Of a stretch of DNA of 64,000 bases, positions 46,533 through 57,100 are shown piece after piece (within the stretch, counting starts at the first letter, position 1; each line of letters opens with the position of its first letter). The DNA lies in NCBI GenBank assembly GCA_029948255.1, contig JALIZF010001871.1, positions 248,001 to 312,000 of the forward strand, read 5' to 3'. This stretch comes from Telmatactis stephensoni. Taxonomy: Eukaryota > Cnidaria > Anthozoa > Actiniaria > Isophelliidae. Below the pieces are notes generated by a model that was not told where the DNA came from, did no database searches, and was given only the letters and a program-made list of their open reading frames with translations. A program made the position numbers and the translations under genes.

Positions 46533-47171
46533 ATGTACGATGCACATGTGGTAAAAACTGGAAGACTCAACAAATGGGAGTGGAAACAACATGTGCGACA
46601 ACAAGAAGTGTTTGTCACAAACATGGCAAGCCATGTACAAGGAAAATGCCAGTGCAAAGTGTCTATGTGCAACAATAAACAGTCAACACCTGAAGCAGAT
46701 TTGTACAAGAACTTACCAAACCGGGGTTGTAGTTGTGGGCAGTCAAATGCCTCCACTAAATCTTGCCAAGATGGTGAAAGAAGAAGCAAATGTCCGTGTG
46801 CTATACGAGCAATTGGATGCACGGACATTTGCAGATGTTACAATTGTGCGAATGGAGGAAGATCAGTTGCTAAAACGACACCATCAAAAAGAAAAAGAGA
46901 AACAGTTTCTCCTTACACGAAAAAGAAATCTAGAGATTTTTTAAGTGATAATGGAGCAACGGTAAAAACCGGCCCATGGACTGAATTAGAGACATTCTGT
47001 CTCATGGTATGTAAGGAGTTGTTATGCAGTCATGGAATCCCAATTACGTCCACAAATCTAAAAGAAATGTATAACTTTGTTGTGAAATGCAACAATACTA
47101 AGAACATTTCTCTGATGATAAATGAGAAAAGTACATTTCAGGTGGCAGCAAAGATGTTGTACCACAATTAA
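46533..47171 (+). CDS. Cysteine-rich CXC-like protein in the foldback core, probably frameshifted
   Basis: A 212-codon frame. Residues about 38-107 contain CQCKVSMCNN and then CSCGQ ... CPCAIRAIGCTDICRCYNCAN, a spacing (C-x-C, C-x3-C-x-C-x2-C-x-N) like the CXC/tesmin-TSO1 and MSL2-type DNA-binding cysteine clusters. A basic segment follows (SKRKRE, KKKSR), then a non-Cys C-terminal half (GPWTELETFCLMVCKELL). Upstream, 46493-46630 in another frame encodes a second cluster of the same kind (RCTCGKN ... CHKHGKPCTRK). One extra A in the AAAA run near 46641 would account for the break, so the start at 46533 is probably not the real N terminus. Likely a transposon-encoded or captured DNA-binding protein; no catalytic domain is seen. 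Confidence 0.5.
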   Translation: MYDAHVVKTGRLNKWEWKQHVRQQEVFVTNMASHVQGKCQCKVSMCNNKQSTPEADLYKNLPNRGCSCGQSNASTKSCQDGERRSKCPCAIRAIGCTDICRCYNCANGGRSVAKTTPSKRKRETVSPYTKKKSRDFLSDNGATVKTGPWTELETFCLMVCKELLCSHGIPITSTNLKEMYNFVVKCNNTKNISLMINEKSTFQVAAKMLYHN

Positions 47172-48990
47172 GTCACAATTTATATCAGGAAAGAAAGCAA
47201 ACAAATCGTGCACAGGGACATATCCAGGATTTTTCATGGAGGGGGTGGAGTCCTTACATACCAAATTATCATTATGACGTCACGACGTCATGGTCAGATT
47301 TGTTATTTTTTATTGCTTTTTGGCTTACAAAGGGGTAATGGATATGCCCCTGGTGCAACAATTGAACTAAATTAACAAATATTCAAACAGAACATGTAAC
47401 GTTTTTGGACGAGTAAATGTGCCTAAAACAGCATTGGGGTTTATTGATTAAGGGAGTATTTATTCTTGAATGACGTCGTGCTAATCAAATATTTTTATGA
47501 CAGCAGTAAACTTTGACTTTTTTGTCAAAAAGAAAATAACAGTTGAGAAAACACAACACAGATTTTTAGGCATATTATGATTAGTACTGTTTGATTTAAG
47601 GCATAAATGATGTTTTTTCTTGGTTGTACACTAACTTTTAATTGACAATGATGGCTGCATGCCAAGCAGCTTTTACAGATTTTTGCTAATAACTTGATAC
47701 AGTCAATGTTTATGACAATACTGCGCAACGCAATGACGTTTGTAAATGATTCACACAATAACTATAACTATGAGTTTTCTTTTGTGAAATAAGATTTGGG
47801 AATTGTAAGATGGACAAACTAGGGCCATTGTAACAGCTTAGCTATAGATGATTAATTAATTATTAAGGTAAATCCTAAAACTATGATTGTAACGATATAC
47901 CATATTACCTATTTTAAAAAGGTTTTACGAAGGAGAGTGGCAAATTGTTAGCAGTATAGGTCGTATAGTGTTGGCACAACTGAAAAGAACTGACTGGGGC
48001 CCTTTGTTATGCAAAATTTCACTATATAGCTGCATTTATTTGCCCAGTTGCTCAAAATTGGATACACCAATACGATCGCCATCAAAGGTCTTTATTGTAA
48101 AATTAGATAGATACCCACAGTAGTCCTAATTACCATTCGCCATTCTCCTTCAGACAACCTTTTAGAAATATGTCTTACATGCCCACAAAGATTCACAGCG
48201 CATGACAATATATGATCACAATAGATTAAAAGTGATATCTTTTTTCAATTCCTATTATCATGCTGCATTAAATAATGAAAAAATTATATTGAAACTTTTT
48301 CTCAGCATGCAGGTTCATCTCAATTTACTATATTTACTATTTAAAACCAATCATGAACTATTGTTATTTTCCAGTTGTGAAGGGAATGTGTTGGCTTATC
48401 TTAGCTCTATTTTTTGAGGATTTTAAGTTTATATTTTGAGAGTTTATGTTATGATAAGATTTTAGCAACATGCACTTGTAACTGAATTGATTTACAATAA
48501 CCGCTTGTAAATTGCTTTTGAAGAACAATTCACCAAGGTGTAGTTTTCTACTGTACTCTTCAGTTAACTTGTACTTTAATATGAACGTTTCGCCCATTCG
48601 GGCTTCATCCGGAAACTGAATTTGTGCGCGCACTCCTATCAATAAAACATGAAACTCTAAACATGCAAAGCAACCAAACAATACAATACTAAACATAGGA
48701 AACAAAACACCTAAAAAGGCGCGCTATGAATAAATACAACAAAAAATGCACACATTTCACTATAAAGAGCGCGTGCAATTCTTAACATGCGTTATAAAAG
48801 CAGTTGAAATAGAAACGCAAAAATTTAGCTCAACTGGAAAACAGAAATACGTTAACAAACCCACGTCAGGTATACTTGAAATCAAAATTTCAATTTTGCT
48901 CGATTGCCGAATGCCGTCCAATCCAAAGGTTCGATTTCGTTCGATTAGGTAGGCTTCGAGCACTAGCATGTTTTATTTTGATTTTTTAAT
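47172..48990. other. Foldback core, right part
   Basis: AT-rich single-copy sequence without a supported gene. A 113-codon minus-strand frame (48364-48705) has a hydrophobic start but no recognisable family. Confidence 0.5.
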
Positions 48991-51900
48991 GAAGTCTATG
49001 GGAGTACAAGAGGCTCTATGGGAGAAAAAGTGAGTCAATGAGAGTGCACGAGCTAGAGCCTATGTGAATAAAGGAGAGTCCATGGAAGTACAAGACAGTC
49101 TATGGGAGTACAAGAGAGTCTATAAGAGTACAGAGGAGTCTATGGAAATATACAAGAGAATCATGGGAGTACAAGGGAGTCTATGGGAGTACACGGGAGT
49201 CTATGGGAGTAGGTGGGAGGCTATGGGAGTACACAGGAGTCTATAAGAGTACATTGGAGTCTATGGGAGTACGTGGGAGTCTATGAGAGTACAAGAGAGT
49301 CTATGGGAGTACAAGGGAGTCTATGGGAGTACAAGGGAATCTATGGAAGTATGCGTGAATCTATGGGAGTATGCGTGAGTCTATGGGAGTACGCAGGAGT
49401 CTATGGGAGTACGTGGGAGTCTATGGGAGTACACGGGAGTCTATGGGAGTACATGGGAGTCTATGGGAGTACATGGGAGTCTATGGGAGTACGTAGGAGT
49501 CTATGGGAGTCTATGGGAGTACGTGGGAGTCTATGGGAGTATGTGAGAGTCTATGGGAGTACACGGAAGTCTATGGGAGTATACGGGAGTCTATGGGAGT
49601 ACGTGGGAGTCTATGGGAGTACGTGGGAGTCTATGGGAGTACGCAGGAGTCTATGGGAGTACGTGGAAGTCTATGGGAGTATACGGGAGTCTATGGGAGT
49701 ACGTGGGAGTCTATGGGAGTACGTGGGAGTCTATGGGAGTACGTGGGAGTCTATGGGAGTACGCAGCAGTCTATGGGAGTATACGGGAGTCTATGGGAGT
49801 ACGTGGGAGTCTATGGGAGTACGTGGGAGTCTATGGGAGTACGTGGGAGTCTATGGGAGTACGTGGGAGTCTATGGGAGTCTATGGGAGTACGTGGGAGT
49901 CTATGGGAGTACGCAGGAGTCTATGGGAGTACAAGGGAGTCTATGGGAGTAGGTGGGAGTCTATGGGAGAACGTGGGAGTCTACGGGAGTACGTGGGAGT
50001 CTATGGGAGTACGTTGGAGTCTATGGGAGTACGTGGGAGTCTATGGGAGTACGCAGGAGTCTATGGGAGTACATGCAAGTCTATAGGAGTATACGGGAGT
50101 CTATGGGAGTACGTGGGAGTCTATGGGAGTATACGGGAGTCTATGGGAGTATACGGGAGTCTGTGGGAGTACGTGGGAGTCTATGGGAGTATACGGGAGT
50201 CTATGGGAGTAAACGGGAGTCTATGGGAGTACGTGGGAGTCTATGGGAGTAAGTGGGAATCTATGGGAGTACGTGGGAGTCTATGGGAGTACGTGGGAGT
50301 CTATGGGAGTACGTGGGAGTCTATGGGAGTACGCAGCAGTCTATGGGAGTATACGGGAGTCTATGGGAGTACGTGGGAGTCTATGGGAGTACGTGGGAGT
50401 CTATGGGAGTACGTGGGAGTCTATGGGAGTACGTGGGAGTCTATGGGAGTCTATGGGAGTACTTGGGAGTCTATGGGAGTACGCAGGAGTCTATGGGAGT
50501 ACAAGGGAGTCTATGGGAGTAGGTGGGAGTCTATGGGAGAACGTGGGAGTCTACGGGAGTACGTGGGAGTCTATGGGAGTACGTTGGAGTCTATGGGAGT
50601 ACGTGGGAGTCTATGGGAGTACGCAGGAGTCTATGGGAGTACATGCAAGTCTATAGGAGTATACGGGAGTCTATGGGAGTACGTGGGAGTCTATGGGAGT
50701 ATACGGGAGTCTGTGGGAGTACGTGGGAGTCTATGGGAGTAAGTGGGAATCTATGGGAGTAGGTGGGAGTCTATGGGAGTACGTGGGAGTCTATGGGAGT
50801 ATACGGGAGTCTATGGGAGTACGTGGGAGTCTATGGGAGTACGCAGGAGTCTATGGGAGTGTGTGGGAGTCTATGGGAGTAGGTGGGAGTCTATGGGAGA
50901 ACGTGGGAGTCTACGGGAGTACGTGGGAGTCTATGGGAGTACGTGGGAGTCTATGGGAGTACGTGGGAGTCTATGGGAGTACGCAGGAGTCTATGGGAGT
51001 ACGTGGAAGTCTATGGGAGTATACGGGAGTCTATGGGAGTACGTGGGAGTCTATGGGAGTATGCGGGAGTCTATGGGAGTATACGGGAGTCTGTGGGAGT
51101 ACGTGGGAGTCTATGGGAGTAAGTGGGAATCTATGGGAGTACGTGGGAGTCTATGGGAGTACGTGGGAGTCTATGGGAGTATACGGGAGTCTATGGGAGT
51201 ACGTGGGAGTCTATGGGAGTACGCAGGAGTCTATGGGAGTGTGTGGGAGTCTATGGGAGTATGCGGGAGTCTATGGGAGTATGTGGGAGTCTTTGGGAGT
51301 ACGTGGGAGTCTATGGGAGTACGTGGGAGTGTATGGGAGTACGCAGGAGTCTATGGGAGTACGTGGGAGTCTATGGGAGTATACGGGAGTCTATGGGAGT
51401 ACGTGGGAGTCTATGGGAGTACGCAGGAGTCTATGGGAGTACGTGGGAGTCTATGGGAGTATACGGGAGTCTATGGGAGTACGTGGGAGTCTATGGGAGT
51501 ACGTGGGAGTCTATGGGAGTACGTGGGAGTCTATGGGAGTACGCAGGAGTCTATGGGAGTATACGGGAGTCTATGGGAGTACGTGGGAGTCTATGGGAGT
51601 ACGTGGGAGTCTATGGGAGTACGTGGGAGTCTATGGGAGTACGTGGGAGTCTATGGGAGTCTATGGGAGTACACGGGAGTACGTGGGAGTCTATGGGAGT
51701 ACGCAGGAGTCTATGGGAGTACAAGGGAGTCTATGGGAGTAGGTGGGAGTCTATGGGAGTACGTGGGAATCTATGGGAGTACGTGGGAGTCTATGGGAGT
51801 ACGCGGGAGACTATGGGAGTATACAGGAGTCTATGGGAGTAGGTGGGAGTCTATGGGAGTACGTGGGAATCTATGGGAGTACGTGGGAGTCTATGGGAGT

Positions 51901-53633
51901 ACGCGGGAGACTATGGGAGTATACGGGAGTCTATGGGAGTACGTGGGAGTCTATGGGAGTACGCAGGAGTCTATGGGAGTGTGTGGGAGTCTATGGGAGT
52001 ATACGGGAGTCTATGGGAGTACGTGGGAGTCTATGGGAGAACGTGGGAGTCTACTTGAGTACGTGGGAGTCTATGGGAGTACGTGGGAGTCTATGGGAGT
52101 ACGTGGGAGTCTATGGGAGTACGTGGGAGTCTATGGGAGTACGCAGGAGTCTATGGGAGTACGTGGAAGTCTATGGGAGTATACGGGAGTCTATGGGAGT
52201 ACGTGGGAGTCTATGGGAGTATACGGGAGTCTATGGGAGGATACGGGAGTCTATGGGAGTACGTGGGAGTCTATGGGAGTAAGTGGGAATCTATGGGAGT
52301 ACGTGGGAGTCTATGGGAGTACGTGGGAGTCTATGGGAGTATACGGGAGTCTATGGGAGTACGTGGGAGTCTATGGGAGTATACGGGAGTCTATGGGAGT
52401 ATACGGGAGTCTATGGGAGTACGTGGGAGTCTATGGGAGTAAGTGGGAATCTATGGGAGTACGTGGGAGTCTATGGGAGTACGTGGGAGTCTATGGGAGT
52501 ATATGGGAGTCTATGGGAGTACGTTGGAATCTATGGGAGTACGTGGGAGTCTATGGGAGTACGTGGGAGTCTATGGGAGTACGCAGGAGTCTATGGGAGT
52601 ATACGGGAGTCTATGGGAGTACGTGGGAGTCTATGGGAGTACGTGGGAGTCTATGGGAGTACGTGGGAGTCTATGGGAGTCTATGGGAGTACACGGGAGT
52701 ACGTGGGAGTCTATGGGAGTACGCAGGAGTCTATGGGAGTACAAGGGAGTCTATGGGAGTAGGTGGGAGTCTATGGGAGTACGTGGGAATCTATGGGAGT
52801 AGGTGGGAGTCTATGGGAGTACGTGGGAGTCTATGGGAGTAAGTGGGAGTCTATGGGAGTAGGTGGGAGTCTATGGGAGTACGTGGGAGTCTATGGGAGT
52901 ACGTGGGAGTCTATGGGAGTACGCAGGAGTCTATGGGAGTATACGGGAGTCTATGGGAGTACGTGGGAGTCTATGGGAGTACGTGGGAGTCTATGGGAGT
53001 ACGTGGGAGTCTATGGGAGTACGCAGGAGTCTATGGGAGTATGCGGGAGTCTATGGGAGTACGTGGGAGTCTATGGGAGTACGTGGGAGTCTATGGGAGT
53101 ACGTGGGAGTCTATGGGAGTACACGGGAGTACGTGGGAGTCTATGGGAGTACGCAGGAGTCTATGGGAGTACAAGGGAGTCTATGGGAGTAGGTGGGAGT
53201 CTATGTGAGTACGTGGGAATCTATGGGAGTACGTGGGAGTCTATGGGAGTACGCGGGAGACTATGGGAGTATACGGGAGTCTATGGGAGTACGTGGGAGT
53301 CTATGGGAGTACGCAGGAGTCTATGGGAGTACGTGGAAGTCTATGGGAGTACGTGGGAGTCTATGGGAGTACGTGGGAGTCTATGGGAGTATACGGGAGT
53401 CTATGGGAGTACGTGGGAGTCTATGGGAGTACGCAGGAGTCTATGGGAGTACGTGGAAGTCTATGGGAGTATACGGGAGTCTATGGGAGTACGTGGGAGT
53501 CTATGGGAGTACGTGGGAGTCTATGGGAGTACGTGGGAGTCTATGGGAGTAAGTGGGAGTCTATGGGAGTAGGTGGGAGTCTATGGGAGTACGTGGGAGT
53601 CTATGGGAGTACGTGGGAGTCTATGGGAGTACG
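48991..53633 (+). repeat. Right minisatellite arm, 20-bp unit, about 232 copies
   Basis: Same unit as the left arm, GGGAGTCTATGGGAGTACGT, in inverted orientation. Irregular units are at the inner edge (48991-49350) and regular ones outward. Higher-order duplication: the rare variants ACGCAGCAGT (49761, 50331) and ACATGCAAGT (50071, 50641) recur at exactly 570 bp; a CTATGGGAGT-doubled unit followed by ACACGGGAGT recurs 1020 bp apart (about 51661 and 52681). Plus-strand frames are open for up to 699 codons with the 20-residue period MGVRGSLWEYVGVYGSTWES; three frames are open at once, which argues against coding. Confidence 0.95.
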
Positions 53634-53690
53634 TGAGAATATAGGAGAAAATCTCAGGAGTTTTCAAGTACCATAAGTGAAGTAACTACC
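53634..53690 (-). repeat. 57-bp inverted repeat capping the right minisatellite arm
   Basis: Perfect complement of 40744-40800. Confidence 0.95.
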
Positions 53691-53741
53691 ATGGTTTGCT
53701 CGGTCTCGCTGACCAAGAGCAACGCGGGCTCTGGGTACGAG

Positions 53742-53903
53742 ATTCTTGGGTTGCATGTGACGTCATGGCAGCCATCTAGGATGAACTTCAACAAAAGATT
53801 TCTCGTTAGCGTCTCTTGTTTGTTCATCCAACATGGCTACCGGTTTTTTTTTTTTTTTGTCTTTTGATTCTCAAAGAAATGGATGAAACCCAGCAATTGG
53901 GGT
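53742..53903 (+). mobile_element. Dispersed repeat, copy 1 of a direct pair
   Basis: It begins ATTCTTGGGTTGCATGTGAC and ends near GGATGAAACCCAGCAAT. 54416-54563 is a second copy in the same orientation. An internal pair, GCCATCTAGGATGAAC and GTTCATCCAACATGGC, is an imperfect inverted repeat. Confidence 0.75.
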
Positions 53904-54127
53904 TAAACAAAACCACTCTGAGACATCGGTCACAAGTTTATTTGTCCAATGACTATTTGACTAATGACTAGTGACAGAAGTAGAATAAGGTCGCTTCACC
54001 TTTCCTTAACAAAACGTTTCAACTTTTTACACTTTTAAGTCTCTTTGAGCTATAAACTTATCTTCATAAAGGAGCGATATTTATATTTTTGTTTGGACAT
54101 AAGTCCATTTGGTTGTGCTTCATGTTT

Positions 54128-57100
54128 TCAGTACTTTATAACTAACTGCGTTTGTGGTGGTACATTGTATTTGTCTCGGTGAGTATTGAATAACGTTTTC
54201 AAGTTTTCTATGTACCTAGCATGCAGTTTAACGACGTCTTCAGCTGTAGGATTGAGTGTTTTGGTGACTTGTATGGGACTGCCAACTAGAGAAATAAAGG
54301 AAATCATGTTCAAACAATCTGTTTAGGGGCGCAGGACAACACATAAGAATCAACCAATCAGAACGCATTAGTCGGTCAGTTAGCCCATACTCGTGATTTT
54401 CGTTCCTTTAGTCACTAATTCTTGGGTTGCATGTGACGTCACGGTAGCCATCTTGGATGAACTTCAACAAAATATTTCTCATTAGCGTTTATTGTTTGTT
54501 CATCCAACATGGCTACCGCTCTATTGTCTTCTGAATTCCCAAAGAATGGATGAAACCCAGCAATAGCGAGATTCCATGTTCCGTGCGTGTGTAAACTAAT
54601 AGATGCACAGATGACGTCAAATTGCGTAATATTCTTCCCTGTGTATTGTCATGAGTATGATAATGAGGTATGGGGAATCGCTCTGGCCTGGAACCAATCA
54701 AAGCCAGGCGAAGTGCCAACAAAGATTATTTGGCAACTTTGAACCCGACTTACTCGCTAGAGTGGGTGGGTGGGTGGGTCGCCAACCGTTCTTCGTCGCA
54801 ACTCGAATGAACTGCATTAATTACAAGAATTGTTCTCATTTATATGCAATCCCCAGGGACCATATTATCAATTCAAATGGACTTTGAATAGGTGTATATT
54901 TTAACGTCTTCCTTGCATCAATTGAGAAAAATGGACAAAAATTGAACTAATATTTGGGAAGCAAGGGTGGCCGAGCGGTGAGAGCGCCGGTCTGTCACCG
55001 CTGTGGTCCCTCGTTCGATCCCCGGACGGGGCATCACATGTGGCTTGAGTTTCTTGTTCGTTCTCTCCCTTGCTTCGAGGGTTTTTTCTCCGGGTTCTCC
55101 GGTTTTTCCTCCCTCAGTAAAAACCAACTAGTTTCGATCTAAGCTGTGCTCCGTGATCAGACATGGGTCGTATGGTGGCTGCTACGTGTATGTGTATGTA
55201 AATTTGTATGTAAATGTGTGATTGTTCAATTGTCTCGTAATGAAAACGCCCTTGTAAACCTTCGACTCGATCACGTTGAGCTGCGCCCTTCGTAATTCAG
55301 CACTTAGCTGCAAGGAAGGGTGATGAGCTACTCCTAATTTATTTATTTATTTATTTAATTTATAATATTTATCAAAATATTTAAACCAATCTGAGCGCTC
55401 ATAATATTCAATTTTGTAATTTTATCCAAGAGTTTTTTCTTTGAGAAGTTTTACAGATATCACAGTACTGCCACTGTTTTTGAATGCATGCACAGCAAAG
55501 TGCAGTCCGTTTCCCAGTAATACGAAATATACTCTAATCATACACTATTCTTGACCAATCAGAGTGCGGTAATATACCCTATACGTTATCCGGTGAGCAG
55601 TAATCACGTTATAGCGTTGCCTCATTAGAGATCGCTGGTTAAACAACTGTACTTATTTTCACGAATCATTGACAGTCACAGCAGAACAAACTAAGCCTAC
55701 GTCCACATTATAATTCGGATAAATTTTAAACGCATCTTTTTTACGGTTTTTGCTTGTCGTCCACAGTAAAACGCGTTTTATACTTTAGTTTAAGGTGCGA
55801 AAAAAGGACGCGTTTTGAAAGGTGTCCAGATAAGTGCCGAACCCAGTAGCCCCAGATGTAGTTAAATCCGCTATTCCCTTTATTTGTAATCTTTGAATGC
55901 AGACTCAAGCCTCATTTGGAGAAAAAAAACCCAGTTTTTATTTATAGACGGAAGCCAATTTAGTGAAAATACAATAATCGTACAATAATCGATAATCGTG
56001 CAAAGTACACAAATCTAACATAAAAACAAATTTTACTACCGTTATCGTTGAAGTGCGACCTGTAAAGTTCAAAGTCTCGTCTGAAAACAAGCATTGAGAC
56101 GGACGTCAATCAAATTACAATTTACTATCAAATAAGTAAAAACGGACTCGTATTTATTGAAAAAGCTTTACTTTCATTTAGAAAGCTTAAATTTTGTATT
56201 TTCCTTCATAAGTACATGATATTTTCTTGGTTTCAGGGTCAAAATCGCTGTTTGTTTTGGTTGAATGATTTGATTGACGTCCGTGAGAATGCTAGTTTCC
56301 AGACTAGACTTTGAACTTCAACGATAACGGTAGTAAATGATATAAGTCTACAGTAAGGTCTCACAAGGGTGCTTCTGTGTTCTATAAGTGACGTACCGAA
56401 TGGTTGAAATTTTGAATAACCGAAACATTGTCCATTTATGGGTAGTCATACTACTTACCCACTACATTAACTGGGGTGCGCCATGGTAATAGACCAAGAT
56501 CTCCATACACTACAAAGAACGGCAAAGGGAAACCATACTGTTTAGTTTTTGCAGTGAACCATTTCTTAAAACGCCAGTACCATGACCCTGGACCAGCAAT
56601 CTGACTGTATGTATTACATTGGCCAAATGCAAACACTGGCACAAGATCAGACCTAAAATAGCATATATTGATTTTCAGTAAATCAAGATTAACAGCTCTG
56701 ATTCCTAGCTATAGGTTGAGCTTCTATTGAAGGAGAACAGTTGAGAGCGAGATCTTCTGGATATACATCGCTTTAGAAAACATTTAGCTAGTGAATCTTT
56801 TGGCCAATAGTATCATAGATTTACACATGCAATTAATGTACTTCCAGCTTCTAAGCAGACTAATAAAATGGGTGGCATGGTTGGCCGTGTGTGAAAACGT
56901 TGGCCATTCACCGCTGTGGTCCTGGTTCGAGTCCCAGCTCGTTCGCTAGATCATATGTGATCTGAGTTTGTTTGACGGTTTGACGTGTTGTTCCCTGCCA
57001 TGCCACGAGGGTTTTTTCCCCGAGTTCTCTGATTTTTCCCACTCAGCAAAACTCATCCCAACCCCAACCCTGAATGGCCCAGTAAATAAACCCCAAAGCA

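Larger units (their letters stand above)
40634..53744. mobile_element. Giant foldback element with minisatellite arms
   Basis: The outermost similar sequence is AATCTCGTACCCAGAGC (40634-40650) and its complement (53728-53744), followed inward by a less conserved piece of 94 bp on the left and 38 bp on the right. Next comes a perfect 57-bp inverted repeat (40744-40800 and 53634-53690), then about 5.0 kb (left) and 4.65 kb (right) of inverted 20-bp tandem units. A single-copy core of 3.2 kb (45787-48990) lies between. The architecture matches Drosophila FB and sea-urchin TU foldback elements, which have long inverted repeats made of short tandem units. Exact ends and target duplication are uncertain because the right flank abuts another repeat. 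Mobility is inference. Confidence 0.7.

Noticed and set aside
46591..46944. 117-codon frame overlapping the CXC frame
   Set aside because: The cysteine clusters with family spacing are in the other frames; this one has only an incidental KCLC.
40758..53676. Dozens of long open frames (up to 699 codons) with a 20-residue repeat, resembling a silk- or collagen-like protein
   Set aside because: The 20-bp unit contains no stop in any phase on one strand, and 20 is not a multiple of three, so all three frames are open at once and give the same peptide period. They lack stable starts, signal peptides or flanking exons. The simplest reading is minisatellite DNA.
54962..55035. Functional tRNA-Leu or tRNA-Ser gene
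   Set aside because: Box A and box B are good, but the cloverleaf is incomplete and the head is followed by a SINE body and a (TTTA)n tail.
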